DNA of 64,000 bases from TA-20 sp035935115 (GTDB taxonomy: Archaea; Thermoproteota; Nitrososphaeria; Nitrososphaerales; Nitrosopumilaceae), in contig DASYXK010000020.1 of NCBI GenBank assembly GCA_035935115.1, forward strand, positions 58,844 through 122,843, given 5' to 3'. Shown here piece after piece: positions 17,320 to 26,649 of this stretch. The position numbers and the translations under genes were made by a program. The notes under the pieces were generated by a model. It searched no databases, was not told the origin of the DNA, and worked only from the letters and a program-made list of their open reading frames with translations. Each line of letters opens with the position of its first letter. Position 1 is the first letter of the stretch.

Positions 17320-18228
17320 ATGAAATGTGACAGATGTGACAATGTGGCTGCACACTCCAGAAAGTATTCTGGAGAAAACCTTTGTGCCAGTTGTTTTTCA
17401 AATTCCATATTACAAAAAACAGCAAGAATAATATCAAAACATAACATGATAAAAAATGGCGATGTTGTTGGCGTAGCAGTATCAGGAGGAAAAGATTCAC
17501 TTTCTCTTTTGCACGTGCTTAAAAAAATGTCTGAATCGCATAATTTTGAGATTAAAGCGATAACAGTAGATGAAGGAATACCTGGTTATAGAGACGAAGC
17601 GCTAGAAATTGTAAAAAATTTTTGCAACAATATTGGAGTAGAGTACAAAGTATTTTCATATAAAGATTTTTTTGATATAACCTTAGAAGAATCTTTAGAA
17701 CTTAGAAAAAATGAGAAAACATCTTCGTGTTCCATATGTGGAACCCTAAGAAGGCGAGCTATTGATTTTGGTGCAAAAGATTTAGGAGTAGATGTAGTTG
17801 CAACAGGTCATAATCTAGATGATGTACTTCAGACTTTTGTCATTAATGTAATATCAGGAGATACAAACAAAATAGGCTGGATGGATCCTGATACATCATC
17901 CAACAAAACTAGAAAAATAAAACCATTTTGTGAAATATACGAAAATGAGATTGTGTTTTACGCGTTTGTAAATGAGATTCCTTTCCAATCAGAACAATGT
18001 CCCCATATGAACGAAGGAATAAGAACAGAGATACGCGAATTCCTGAATTCTTTGGAAAATAAACACAGTGGAATTAAAAATAACATGTACAAATCAATAA
18101 TGAGGATTTCTTCAGTGGTCAAAGACTCTAACTACAAGCAAAGAAAAACTTGTTCTAGGTGTGGTAGTGAATGTACTGGAGATATCTGTTCGGTCTGCAG
18201 CATGCTTGTAAATCTAAAGCATGACTGA
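17320..18228 (+). CDS. ttuA: tRNA 2-thiolation protein, TtuA/Ncs6 family
   Basis: A 302-residue protein with an N-terminal zinc finger (C3, C6, C22, C25), a PP-loop VAVSGGKDS (near residue 52) that activates the tRNA uridine with ATP, the CSICG pair near residue 130 and a later Cys in SEQCPHMNEG, which together bind a 4Fe-4S cluster in TtuA, and a C-terminal zinc finger (CSRCGSECTGDICSVC). In this family the enzyme thiolates either U54 or the wobble U34 of tRNA using a ubiquitin-like sulfur carrier. Which site is used here is not clear. A TATA-like GGTATAAAAA lies just upstream, near 17300. Confidence 0.85.
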   Translation: MKCDRCDNVAAHSRKYSGENLCASCFSNSILQKTARIISKHNMIKNGDVVGVAVSGGKDSLSLLHVLKKMSESHNFEIKAITVDEGIPGYRDEALEIVKNFCNNIGVEYKVFSYKDFFDITLEESLELRKNEKTSSCSICGTLRRRAIDFGAKDLGVDVVATGHNLDDVLQTFVINVISGDTNKIGWMDPDTSSNKTRKIKPFCEIYENEIVFYAFVNEIPFQSEQCPHMNEGIRTEIREFLNSLENKHSGIKNNMYKSIMRISSVVKDSNYKQRKTCSRCGSECTGDICSVCSMLVNLKHD

Positions 18229-18265
18229 TCCTAATGCAAATATAAGATTTGATTGTAAGAATATG

Positions 18266-18585
18266 TGGTAGTAGGGAAGATCGGGGCGCTAGCCGTGCCC
18301 CAAATCTGAAACCGGCTATACGCAGAGATCTGATAACTGCTGGGTAAATCTCTAGATGGATAGTACTCGCTTGACTTGCGGAAATGAAATCACGCCGAAG
18401 CGGGTGGATGCAGGACTGGAGCTGTCCGAAGGGATAGTCTCCAAGACCGAACTGCTGAAAGGGATGAGGTCCGGGAGGGAGCAATCCTAAGGTGGAGTAT
18501 CCACGCTGCGTCGTCTACGTGGCGGATCTTGCTTGACATGAAATGAGACTATCTGCCTAGACTGGAACTGGCAGAGCTACTACTA
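18266..18585 (+). ncRNA. ffs: Signal recognition particle RNA (7S / SRP RNA)
   Basis: The 320-base region has closing arms TGGTAGTAG (18266-18274) and CTACTACTA (18577-18585). The SRP54-binding helix 8 signature is seen at about 18466-18493: GGTCCGGGAGGGAGCA with CCTAAG on the opposite side. The 5' part (GGGGCGCTAGCCGTGCCCC) fits the Alu-domain hairpins. The size is normal for archaea. A TATA-like AATATAAG lies about 25 bases upstream. This explains the gap of about 380 bases between the ttuA gene and the next coding region. Confidence 0.9.
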
Positions 18586-18611
18586 AATATTCCCTATTTA
18601 ATGCGATAAAC

Positions 18612-18941
18612 ATGGATCTAATTTCTTCAGGACGTACAAGAAGCTATGATGATTTTAAAAAACAAATTTCTCCTTTAATGAAGCCAACATTTGATTCGTT
18701 AAGAGAATATTGTTTGTCTCTTGGAAAAAATGTAGTTGAAGACGTACGGATGCACAGGGTGGTGTTTTGTAAATCAATGACTTTTAGATTCTTTGTAGAC
18801 ATGGAACCTCAGCGTGATTCTATCTTAATAAAAATAAGAAGAGATAGAAAGGAACCACAGAAAGAATTTGAGATAAAGGCTGTTCAAAATCTTGATGAGA
18901 TAAAAAATCTTCTTCTCGATGCATATAATACAATACACTAG
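18612..18941 (+). CDS. Hypothetical protein, possibly DUF5655-like
   Basis: A 109-residue soluble protein. The pattern YDDFKKQISPLMKPTFDSLR, then MHRVVFCKSMTFRFFVDMEP, then SILIKIRRDRK resembles the DUF5655 group of small proteins of unknown function, but I hold that match loosely. It has no membrane segment. It starts 26 bases after the SRP RNA and ends against the convergent acylphosphatase gene, with a 4-base overlap. No function can be assigned. Confidence 0.6.
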   Translation: MDLISSGRTRSYDDFKKQISPLMKPTFDSLREYCLSLGKNVVEDVRMHRVVFCKSMTFRFFVDMEPQRDSILIKIRRDRKEPQKEFEIKAVQNLDEIKNLLLDAYNTIH

Positions 18942-19216
18942 ATCAGGATTTCGAATTTTGAAAATTTGCCCATATAATTTTCATTTATAATCTCAACATC
19001 ATCTACAATGGCATTTGGTGGTCCCATGTGGCTCCATTCTATTACGGAATTTACATCATTGTCTTTTCCTTCAAGAACTGCCTCTACTCTTTTGTCTTGA
19101 AGGTTTCTTACCCAACCTGTCACATTTTTCTTTTCTGCAATATCTTTCATTCCCTGTCTGAAATAAACTCCTTGAACTTTTCCTTTAACAAATATATGAA
19201 CGCGTTTCTGTGACAC
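18938..19216 (-). CDS. acyP: Acylphosphatase
   Basis: A 92-residue protein of typical acylphosphatase size. It has the phosphate-binding loop GKVQGVYFRQGMKDIAE with the catalytic Arg, and GWVRNLQDKRVEAVLEG with the catalytic Asn. The ending YMGKFSKFEIL also fits. It hydrolyses carboxyl-phosphate bonds such as acyl phosphates; the physiological role in archaea is poorly defined. A TATA-like stretch lies between it and the uL2 gene upstream. Confidence 0.92.
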   Translation of the reverse strand: MSQKRVHIFVKGKVQGVYFRQGMKDIAEKKNVTGWVRNLQDKRVEAVLEGKDNDVNSVIEWSHMGPPNAIVDDVEIINENYMGKFSKFEILI

Positions 19217-19267
19217 ATCAAATATTTTTGTTAAAGTCTTAATTAGTTTTAGGGATTTTTTTAAAAA

Positions 19268-19999
19268 TCATTGTCTTTCTTTAATTCGTGCTCTACCAGT
19301 CTTTCTAGCTGCTATGCTACCCACTTTGCGTCCTGGTGGTGCATTTCTTGATACCGTAGAACTTTTACCTACGTGTTGATGTCTTCCTCCTCCGTGTGGG
19401 TGTACATAAGCTGCTTGTGCAACTCCCCTTACGATTGGATATTTGTGACCCTTAGATCGTTTTCTTCTCCATGCTGGACCTGCCCTCATGAATGGTCTAT
19501 CACCAGTACCACCACCTGCAAGAATTCCAATCATGGCTCTATTTTGAGGATGAAGTGTAGTAAATTTTCCAGATGGAAGTTTTATTGTAACTCCTTCTGA
19601 ACTATGAGAAAATACGGTGGCATAAGTTCCAGCTGATTTTACAATAGAACCGCCGTCACCAAAGTGCTTTTCAACATTGCTTACGATAGTTCCATCTGGA
19701 ATGTTTTGAATACTAATTACATTTCCTGAAGAAACTTTTGAATTTAATCCAAATTGTACTTTTGAGCCAATCTTAGTACCAAGAATTGATGGAAAATAAG
19801 AAACAGCGCCATTATCAAATCTAACCTTTGCAAGAGGTGCATCGCGACCTGTTTCATGAACAAGATCTATGACTTCACCTTCTCGTTGTTCTGCGAGTGC
19901 AAATCTTGGATATTTTGCTGGAAGTAACTTGCCAGTGGATGCAGCACGAAATTGCATTCCTCCTCGGCCACGTCTTCTAACTAGAGGTCTCTTACCCAA
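19268..19999 (-). CDS. rpl2: 50S ribosomal protein uL2
   Basis: A 243-residue protein with the uL2 signatures RGRGGMQFRAAS near the N-terminus and GVAQAAYVHPHGGGRHQHVG near the C-terminus; the latter reaches the peptidyl transferase centre. It is a core 50S subunit protein. It lies alone, away from any S10-type ribosomal protein cluster, between acylphosphatase and the divergent CDC48 gene, as a single-gene unit. Confidence 0.95.
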   Translation of the reverse strand: MGKRPLVRRRGRGGMQFRAASTGKLLPAKYPRFALAEQREGEVIDLVHETGRDAPLAKVRFDNGAVSYFPSILGTKIGSKVQFGLNSKVSSGNVISIQNIPDGTIVSNVEKHFGDGGSIVKSAGTYATVFSHSSEGVTIKLPSGKFTTLHPQNRAMIGILAGGGTGDRPFMRAGPAWRRKRSKGHKYPIVRGVAQAAYVHPHGGGRHQHVGKSSTVSRNAPPGRKVGSIAARKTGRARIKERQ

Positions 20000-20102
20000 A
20001 GTAACAAGCCTGCTTTACCTTGTAAATTTTAAGCTTGTGATCGATCTTGTAATGAACAAATGACGACAAAGGTATAAAAATTAGTTTTAGCCTGTTTAAT
20101 TC

Positions 20103-22304
20103 ATGAGCCAAAATGCACTCTCCCTTAAAGTACTTGAGGCATATACTCGCGATGTTGGGAGAGGAGTGGCACGTATTGATTATGATTCTATGGATTCACT
20201 TAGTGCATCAACTGGTGATGTTATAGAGATTAAAGGAAAGCGAAGAACTGTAGCTAAATGTCTTCCACTTTACCCATCAGATGAAGGAAAAGGAATTATC
20301 AGAGTAGATGGACTTGTACGAAACAATGCCGGAATAGCAATTGGTGACACGGTAGCAGTTAGAAAGATAAAAGCAGTAGCAGCAGAAAAGGTTGTAGTTG
20401 CTCCATTAGAAGCAATTCCTCCAATAGATGAAAGATATCTTGCAGATGCATTAGAAAGTGTTCCTTTGATTAAAGGAGATAATGTTATGGTGCCATACTT
20501 TGGAGGCAGACTTACTTTTCAGGTAATTGGTGTAACACCTGCCGCAGATGCAGTACTTGTGACTCAAAAAACAGTATTTCACATTGCAGAAAAAGGAGAA
20601 ACCTTACGTGGTGTTCCACAAGTAACCTATGAAGACATTGGAGGTTTAACTGATGAAATTAAAAAAGTTAGAGAAATGATTGAGCTTCCTCTAAGACATC
20701 CAGAAATTTTTGAAAAACTTGGAATTGAAGCACCAAAAGGTGTCTTGCTTTATGGACCCCCAGGTACTGGTAAGACATTATTAGCAAAAGCTGTAGCAAA
20801 TGAAAGTAATGCTCACTTTATCAGCATTTCAGGTCCTGAAATAATGAGCAAATTTTATGGAGAAAGCGAAGCCAGACTAAGAGAAATTTTCAAAGAGGCA
20901 AAAGAAAAATCGCCTTCTATAATTTTCATTGATGAAATTGATTCTATTGCTCCAAAAAGAGAAGAAGTAACAGGCGAAGTTGAAAGAAGAGTTGTCTCAC
21001 AATTGCTTTCCCTAATGGATGGTTTAGAAGCAAGAGGCAAAGTGATTGTCATATCAGCAACAAACAGACCAAATGCAATAGACCCAGCACTTAGAAGACC
21101 TGGTAGATTCGATAGAGAAATTGAGATCAAAGTACCAGACAAGAAGGGAAGAAAAGACATTCTCATGATTCACACAAGAAACATGCCATTAAGCGACGAT
21201 GTAAACTTGGATAAAATTGCAGGAATTAGCCATGGTTATGTTGGTGCCGACTTGGAATATCTATGCAAAGAAGCTGCAATGAAATGCCTAAGAAGATTAT
21301 TACCAGAGCTAAACCTTCAAGACGAAAAACTTCCACCCGAAACCCTTGACAAACTAATAGTAACTGGAGACGATTACCAAAATGCGATAAGAGAAGTCAC
21401 ACCGTCAGGAATGCGTGAAGTTTTCATTGAAAATCCAGATGTAAGTTGGGATGAAGTTGGAGGATTAGAAAATGTAAAACGTGAATTACAAGAAGCCGTA
21501 GAGTGGCCAATGAAGTATCCAACTCTCTACGCCAAATTAGGACATAGAATGCCACGAGGAATATTACTACATGGACCAAGTGGAACTGGGAAAACACTTT
21601 TAGCTAAAGCTGTAGCAACAGAAAGTGAAGCTAATTTCATTTCAGTAAGAGGTCCTGAGCTACTATCAAAATGGGTTGGCGAATCAGAACGAGGAATAAG
21701 AGAAATATTCAGAAGAGCAAGACAAGCTTCTCCCTGTGTAATTTTCTTTGATGAAATTGATTCTATTGCTCCTGTCAGAGGAGTAGGTGGCGAAACAGCA
21801 GTTACTGAAAGAGTTGTTAGCCAGCTTTTGACAGAACTTGATGGTATTGAAAGCTTACATGGAGTTGTAGTTCTTGCAGCAACAAATAGAGCAGACATGA
21901 TAGACACAGCCCTATTACGACCAGGAAGATTTGATAAGATAATTCTCGTGCCAATGCCAGATAAGGAAGGCAGAAAGAAGATACTAGAGATAAGTACAAA
22001 AGAAATTCCAATAGACAGAGAACCAAAATCTGAAGCAGGTAAGAACCCAGACTATGTAGATTTGGAGAAACTTTCAGATTCCACAGATGGACTTAGTGGA
22101 GCTGATGTAGCATCCATTGCAAATACAGCAGTCTCTCTTGTAATACATGAATTTCTTGACAAATACCCAGATCAGAAAGAAGCTGAAAAGAAAGCCTCTG
22201 AAGCCAAGGTAACCATGAAGCACTTTGAAGAGGCAGTGAGAAAAGTCAGGACACAAAAAGAGCTCAAGATTGGCGAAAAGGTTGCAGTTCCCTACTATAG
22301 GTAA
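20103..22304 (+). CDS. CDC48/VAT-type AAA ATPase
   Basis: A 733-residue protein with an N-terminal double-psi barrel domain (about 1-190) and two AAA modules. D1 has Walker A GPPGTGKT (near 218) and Walker B IIFIDEIDSIAP. D2 has GPSGTGKT (near 491) and VIFFDEIDSIAP. Both have the conserved arginine-finger regions (RRPGRFDREI and LRPGRFDKII). It is the archaeal p97/VAT unfoldase that feeds substrates to the proteasome. Its C-terminus AVPYYR is close to the HbYX proteasome-docking tail, though it ends in YR, not YX as the penultimate Tyr is followed by Arg. It is divergent from rpl2. Confidence 0.93.
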   Translation: MSQNALSLKVLEAYTRDVGRGVARIDYDSMDSLSASTGDVIEIKGKRRTVAKCLPLYPSDEGKGIIRVDGLVRNNAGIAIGDTVAVRKIKAVAAEKVVVAPLEAIPPIDERYLADALESVPLIKGDNVMVPYFGGRLTFQVIGVTPAADAVLVTQKTVFHIAEKGETLRGVPQVTYEDIGGLTDEIKKVREMIELPLRHPEIFEKLGIEAPKGVLLYGPPGTGKTLLAKAVANESNAHFISISGPEIMSKFYGESEARLREIFKEAKEKSPSIIFIDEIDSIAPKREEVTGEVERRVVSQLLSLMDGLEARGKVIVISATNRPNAIDPALRRPGRFDREIEIKVPDKKGRKDILMIHTRNMPLSDDVNLDKIAGISHGYVGADLEYLCKEAAMKCLRRLLPELNLQDEKLPPETLDKLIVTGDDYQNAIREVTPSGMREVFIENPDVSWDEVGGLENVKRELQEAVEWPMKYPTLYAKLGHRMPRGILLHGPSGTGKTLLAKAVATESEANFISVRGPELLSKWVGESERGIREIFRRARQASPCVIFFDEIDSIAPVRGVGGETAVTERVVSQLLTELDGIESLHGVVVLAATNRADMIDTALLRPGRFDKIILVPMPDKEGRKKILEISTKEIPIDREPKSEAGKNPDYVDLEKLSDSTDGLSGADVASIANTAVSLVIHEFLDKYPDQKEAEKKASEAKVTMKHFEEAVRKVRTQKELKIGEKVAVPYYR

Positions 22305-22336
22305 TTTTAATAAAATAACACATCTAATCCAATCAA

Positions 22337-23623
22337 ATGTCTAATCATAGCGGATACAAAGGAAAATCTCTTGAATTTTTAGAAAAACACAATCTTCAGG
22401 TAGGTAATATCGTCAGCGTTGAAACAGATTCTACCTATTCTGGAATTTTGATGCCACGTTATGAGTATAATGACGATAAGCACATAGTTTTGAAGCTGAA
22501 AAGTGGATACAACATAGGATTGGAAATAGATAAAATTAAAAAAATTGGAATAGAATCTTCAGGGAATATCAAAAAAGAAAGCATGCCACAGCCACATGTA
22601 GATCCAAAACTACCAAAAATTCTCCTTGTTTCGACTGGTGGTACAATTGCAAGCAAAATAGATTATAGAACTGGCGGAGTAATTCCTGCGTTAACAGCAG
22701 CAGAACTTAATGCTACAGTGCCAGAACTTTCAAAAATAGCAAACATAGACACCGAGGTACTTTTTTCAGAATATTCTGAAAACTTACTTCCAGAACACTG
22801 GAAAATTATTGCAGAAAAAATTAACACTCATGTGAAATCAGAATACAAGGGAATAATCATAGCTCATGGCACAGATACTATGCAATATACAGCAGCTGCA
22901 CTATCATTTTCTTTATCAGGAATTACAATTCCAATAGCTCTGGTAGGTTCACAAAGATCTTCTGACAGACCATCCTCTGATGCTGCACTTAATCTGATTT
23001 CTGCAGTAAGATTTCTCGTAGAATGTAATACTGGAGGCATTTACGTTGTAATGCATAATAGCTCAAGTGATGATGATGTTGCTTGTCATTGGGGAACAAG
23101 AGTACGTAAAAATCACACAAGTAAGCGTAATGCATTTCAAACAATTGGTGGAGATCCAGCTTTTATTATAAAAAAAGATAGAATTGAAAAAAATCCACAG
23201 TTTAATGTTATAAAAAAAGACTATACTCCAAAAATTAATTTTGATACACGTGTTGCTTTAGTAAAATATTATCCAGGACTTGATCCAAAAATACTAGATC
23301 ACATCATAAGTTCAGGTTACAAAGCAATAATTTTTGAGGGAACTGGTCTTGGGCATATTGGAAAAGTTATGTATGAATATGTAAGAAAAGCAAAAAAGAA
23401 AGGTCTCTTTCTTGGAATGACGTCTCAATGTATAGATGGCATGGTACGAATGACTGTCTATGAAAGTGGCAGAGATCTGCTTAATTTAGGAATGATTCCT
23501 CTTGGAAATATGATTCCAGAAACTGCTCTTGTAAAAGCAATGTGGGCACTTGGTAATTCAAAAACCATTGAAGATATGGAAAAAATTATGAAAGAAAACA
23601 TTACCATGGAATTTTCAGACTAA
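22337..23623 (+). CDS. gatD: Glu-tRNA(Gln) amidotransferase subunit D
   Basis: A 428-residue protein: an N-terminal barrel domain (about 1-90) and an L-asparaginase-like domain. The catalytic motifs are LVSTGGTIASKIDYRTGGV with the nucleophilic Thr and IIAHGTDTMQYTA with the second Thr/Asp. GatD releases ammonia from glutamine or asparagine for GatE. The archaea-specific GatDE route makes Gln-tRNA(Gln) by amidating Glu-tRNA(Gln). It is followed 32 bases later by gatE, and both are in one operon behind the CDC48 gene. Confidence 0.95.
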   Translation: MSNHSGYKGKSLEFLEKHNLQVGNIVSVETDSTYSGILMPRYEYNDDKHIVLKLKSGYNIGLEIDKIKKIGIESSGNIKKESMPQPHVDPKLPKILLVSTGGTIASKIDYRTGGVIPALTAAELNATVPELSKIANIDTEVLFSEYSENLLPEHWKIIAEKINTHVKSEYKGIIIAHGTDTMQYTAAALSFSLSGITIPIALVGSQRSSDRPSSDAALNLISAVRFLVECNTGGIYVVMHNSSSDDDVACHWGTRVRKNHTSKRNAFQTIGGDPAFIIKKDRIEKNPQFNVIKKDYTPKINFDTRVALVKYYPGLDPKILDHIISSGYKAIIFEGTGLGHIGKVMYEYVRKAKKKGLFLGMTSQCIDGMVRMTVYESGRDLLNLGMIPLGNMIPETALVKAMWALGNSKTIEDMEKIMKENITMEFSD

Positions 23624-23655
23624 GCTTTAAAGCAAGTTGAATAGATAAATCAGAA

Positions 23656-25563
23656 GTGTCTGAACCTCAAATAGACAAAATTGGACTCAAAATTGGCCTT
23701 GAAATACATCAACAGCTTGCAACAGGCAAGAAATTGTTTTGTAATTGTCCTCCAATAGAATCAGAAGAATATCCAATAAAATTTTTCCGTAGATTCAGAC
23801 TTGCAAAAAGTGAACTCGGTGAGTTTGATCCCACCGCAGTTTTTGAACGTAGTAAAGATAAAACTATAGTATATCATGCAAATCCTGCAAGTAGTTGTCT
23901 TGTAGAACAGGATGAAGAACCTCCTCATGATGTGAATGTTGAAACAAAAGAAATTGCATTAATTATTGCAGCCTCCTTAAAATCAAATATCTTTAATGAA
24001 ATTCATGTAATGAGAAAGCTGGTAATAGACGGTTCTAACACTTCAGGTTTTCAAAGGACGATGCTTATTTCACAAGGCGGTTATCTCGAAGTTGATGGAA
24101 AAAAAATTGGCGTACAAAGCATCTGTTTGGAAGAGGACGCAGCAAAACTTCTGGGCGACACCACCGATGTAAGAGAGTATAGCTTGGATAGACTTGGCAT
24201 TCCGTTAGTAGAGATTGCTTTGGATCCAGTATCTGGTAAGCCTAATGAGATTAGAAAAATTGCACTTAGCTTAGGTAGACTTTTGCGTGCTACAAAAAGA
24301 GTTGAACGAGGTTTAGGATCCATACGACAAGATGTCAATGTTTCCATACAAGGAGGAAATGTGGTTGAAGTAAAGGGAGTACAACAGCTTGACCAACTTG
24401 AAAAAGTCATTGAATATGAAGCAAAGAGACAGCATGGCTTGAATATCATAGCAGAAAAGTTACGTCAAATAGAAACAGAAAGAATAGCAAAAGAAAGAGA
24501 TGTAAAAGACGTTTCAGAGATTTTCAAAAACTGCAAATCAAAAGTTGTACAAAAAGCATTCAAAGAAGGTGCAATAGTGAAGGCAGTTAGGATAAAAAAT
24601 TTTTCAGGAATGTTCGGTTTTGAACCATATGAGGGGATAAGACTTGGGAAACAGCTTGGTGAACTCGTAAGATTTTTTGGACTCGGAGGCGTGTTTCACT
24701 CTGACGAGCTTCCAAATTATGGAATAGAAGAATTAGAGATTCAACAAGTCAAAAAGACATTAGAATTAGGACAAAAAGATGGATTTTTGATTCTAGCTGG
24801 TGAGCAACAAAAAATTGATCTTGTAATTGAATCAATCATAAAAAGAATCGAGGATGCCAAGAATGGTGTTCCTGCAGAAACGAGGGCGGCAACATCAACT
24901 GGTGAAACTGTATTTTTGAGACCAAGACCTGGCGCATCAAGAATGTATCCTGAAACTGACATTCCTCCCATAATTGTAGAAAAAATCGAATTGGAAGAAA
25001 TACAAAGAAAGATACCCAAATCGTGGGAGGAGACGATATCGGAATTACAAAAAACATATCAATTAAATCCACAGCTTACGATGCAGATCTTTGATTCAGA
25101 TTACCTAGGTTTGTTTGAATCTATTTGTAATGATAAAAAAATCTCTCCAAATTTTGTTGCTTCAGTTCTTTGCGGAACTATTACAAACTTAGAAAGGCGT
25201 GGATTAGATAGCAAGCTGCTAAAAAATAATGAAATTGAAAAAGCCTTTAACTTACTTGCAGATGGTAAAATTGCAAAAGAATCACTTGAGATAATTTTTG
25301 AAAGCATAATGTCAGGTAAGACACATACGGTTTTTGAAGCTATGGAGAAGACATCCATAAACAATGTGGATTCGTCAGAGCTTGAAAAAATATTGGATGA
25401 ATTAATAGAAACTAACCTCAAGATGATTGAAGAACAGGGGTCAAGAGCAATTGGTCCACTAATGGGAATCGCTATGAAAAGTATGCGTGGTAAGATTGAT
25501 GGCCAAAAAATAAACCAGTTATTAGAAGAAAAAATAAAACGTAAACTAGGTTCTAGTCAATAA
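23656..25563 (+). CDS. gatE: Glu-tRNA(Gln) amidotransferase subunit E
   Basis: A 635-residue protein starting at a GTG. The cradle domain shows GLEIHQQLATGKKLFC, CPPIESEEYP with zinc-type Cys, and EVKGVQQLDQLEKVIEYE. The GatE-specific AspRS-like insert follows (about 270-420), then the helical and tail domains typical of GatB/GatE. It binds Glu-tRNA(Gln), activates the gamma-carboxylate with ATP, and amidates it with ammonia from GatD. A tRNA-Gln gene lies 7 kb away in this window. Length is normal for the family. Confidence 0.95.
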   Translation: MSEPQIDKIGLKIGLEIHQQLATGKKLFCNCPPIESEEYPIKFFRRFRLAKSELGEFDPTAVFERSKDKTIVYHANPASSCLVEQDEEPPHDVNVETKEIALIIAASLKSNIFNEIHVMRKLVIDGSNTSGFQRTMLISQGGYLEVDGKKIGVQSICLEEDAAKLLGDTTDVREYSLDRLGIPLVEIALDPVSGKPNEIRKIALSLGRLLRATKRVERGLGSIRQDVNVSIQGGNVVEVKGVQQLDQLEKVIEYEAKRQHGLNIIAEKLRQIETERIAKERDVKDVSEIFKNCKSKVVQKAFKEGAIVKAVRIKNFSGMFGFEPYEGIRLGKQLGELVRFFGLGGVFHSDELPNYGIEELEIQQVKKTLELGQKDGFLILAGEQQKIDLVIESIIKRIEDAKNGVPAETRAATSTGETVFLRPRPGASRMYPETDIPPIIVEKIELEEIQRKIPKSWEETISELQKTYQLNPQLTMQIFDSDYLGLFESICNDKKISPNFVASVLCGTITNLERRGLDSKLLKNNEIEKAFNLLADGKIAKESLEIIFESIMSGKTHTVFEAMEKTSINNVDSSELEKILDELIETNLKMIEEQGSRAIGPLMGIAMKSMRGKIDGQKINQLLEEKIKRKLGSSQ

Positions 25564-25573
25564 TTATCTTTAA

Positions 25574-25918
25574 CTAAATTGCGTGTATTCCCTTTTGCTT
25601 ACTACCTATATCTATAGCATCTTCAACAGTGCTGATGAAGATTTTTCCATCTCCTGGGGAGTCTGTTCCTGCCGCACCAACTATTGTCGTTATCACTTTA
25701 TCTGCAATTGAATCGTCAACTACAATGATGATATAGTTTTTTATATTGAAACCTGCAATATAGCTTGAAGTACCTCGTTGACCCGTCATTTGAGATCTAT
25801 CTGCTTTTCCCCATCCTTTTGCATCAAGTATTGTAAAACCGCCAACACCAATTTTTTTTAGAGCTTCGACTACTGCATCGATCTTTTGATGAGCTATTAC
25901 TGCTTCAATCTTTTTCAA
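25574..25918 (-). CDS. PII-family nitrogen signalling protein with altered ligand loops
   Basis: The PII fold starts at the TTG at 25918 (MKKIEAVIAHQKIDAVVEAL); the open frame runs into tRNA-Leu, so the longer version is not real. The 114-residue protein keeps the B-loop GDGKIFIS. The T-loop is present (residues 37-55), but the Tyr51 of GlnB is Ser, and the C-loop RIRT motif whose Arg residues contact ATP phosphate is IDIGS. PII proteins sense ATP/ADP and 2-oxoglutarate to steer nitrogen metabolism. Its ligand use is therefore likely altered. No ammonium transporter is adjacent. Confidence 0.85.
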   Translation of the reverse strand: MKKIEAVIAHQKIDAVVEALKKIGVGGFTILDAKGWGKADRSQMTGQRGTSSYIAGFNIKNYIIIVVDDSIADKVITTIVGAAGTDSPGDGKIFISTVEDAIDIGSKQKGIHAI

Positions 25919-25990
25919 TAGACAAACAACTGTCTGATAGATTATAAATTTTATAGATGCTGTTGAAATATGAACGAATTTGTTATAAAT

Positions 25991-26074
25991 GCGGGAGGTG
26001 GGATTTGAACCCACGAACTCCTAAGAGATAAGGTTCTGAGCCTTACGCCGTTGACCAGGCTAGGCAACCCCCGC
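25991..26074 (-). tRNA. trnL: tRNA-Leu (anticodon CAG)
   Basis: The minus-strand sequence folds into a class II tRNA. The acceptor is GCGGGGG with CTCCCGC. The anticodon loop is CTCAGAA with anticodon CAG. The variable arm is long (ATCTCTTAGGAGT), as for tRNA-Leu, and the T arm is GTGGG-TTCAAAT-CCCAC. No intron is visible and no CCA end is encoded. It lies between the PII gene and the nucleotidase gene. Confidence 0.95.
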
Positions 26075-26084
26075 AACGAAAAAA

Positions 26085-26636
26085 TTAAGATTCCTGAATA
26101 AGTGTCTTTATTGTAGAAACAGCATCTTTTAGTTTGTAGATCCTTTTAGCACGCAAATCATCAAATCCTAGATTCCATGGTTGTGTGTAAAGTATTACTA
26201 ATTTTCCTCCATCAAGCATACTTTTTGCATTTATTGGTGAATCATCAATGAATATATCATAATCAAGTTTAGTTTTTTCTATTCCTTCCAACACTCCAAC
26301 ATAGTCATTGTAAGCAATTCCTTTTGATTTTAGCCAATTTTTGACATGAATATGTGTAGATTCTTCTCTTGCTGTTACAATATCTACCGTACCAAGTTTT
26401 GAAAGATCTCGAGTTGCTGATGAAATATTGTTTTCTGTTGGCGGAATATCTTCCCATGATGTCCAGCACATTGAGAGTTCTTTGTAAAAATCAAATTTAT
26501 CCATCTTAAATTTTTTCCAAAAATCCCATTCAGAAATTTCTGATTTGTCTATGCTTGTCCTTATTTTATTATTATAAGAAAGCCATGACTGAATCACATC
26601 AGCGAGAACCCCATCTACATCAAGACCTATTCTCAA
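26085..26636 (-). CDS. HAD-superfamily 5'-nucleotidase-like protein (NT5C type)
   Basis: A 183-residue protein with the three HAD motifs: DVDGVLAD (residue 6 on; nucleophile and acid Asp), IVTARE (motif II Thr), and FIDDSPINA (metal-binding Asp pair). The pattern fits the 5'-deoxyribonucleotidase group, which removes phosphate from nucleoside monophosphates. The exact substrate is not certain. It is 13 bases after dnaJ on the same strand, at the end of the chaperone operon, and is followed by tRNA-Leu. Confidence 0.75.
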   Translation of the reverse strand: MRIGLDVDGVLADVIQSWLSYNNKIRTSIDKSEISEWDFWKKFKMDKFDFYKELSMCWTSWEDIPPTENNISSATRDLSKLGTVDIVTAREESTHIHVKNWLKSKGIAYNDYVGVLEGIEKTKLDYDIFIDDSPINAKSMLDGGKLVILYTQPWNLGFDDLRAKRIYKLKDAVSTIKTLIQES

Positions 26637-26649
26637 TTTTTACACCAGT

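Noticed and set aside
22286..22304. A canonical HbYX proteasome-docking tail on the CDC48 protein
   Set aside because: The ending is AVPYYR, close but not clearly the hydrophobic-Tyr-any pattern; noted in the gene entry only.
25919..26014. Upstream extension of the PII gene to an ATG in tRNA-Leu
   Set aside because: The extra residues come partly from the tRNA gene. The PII fold begins at the TTG at 25918.
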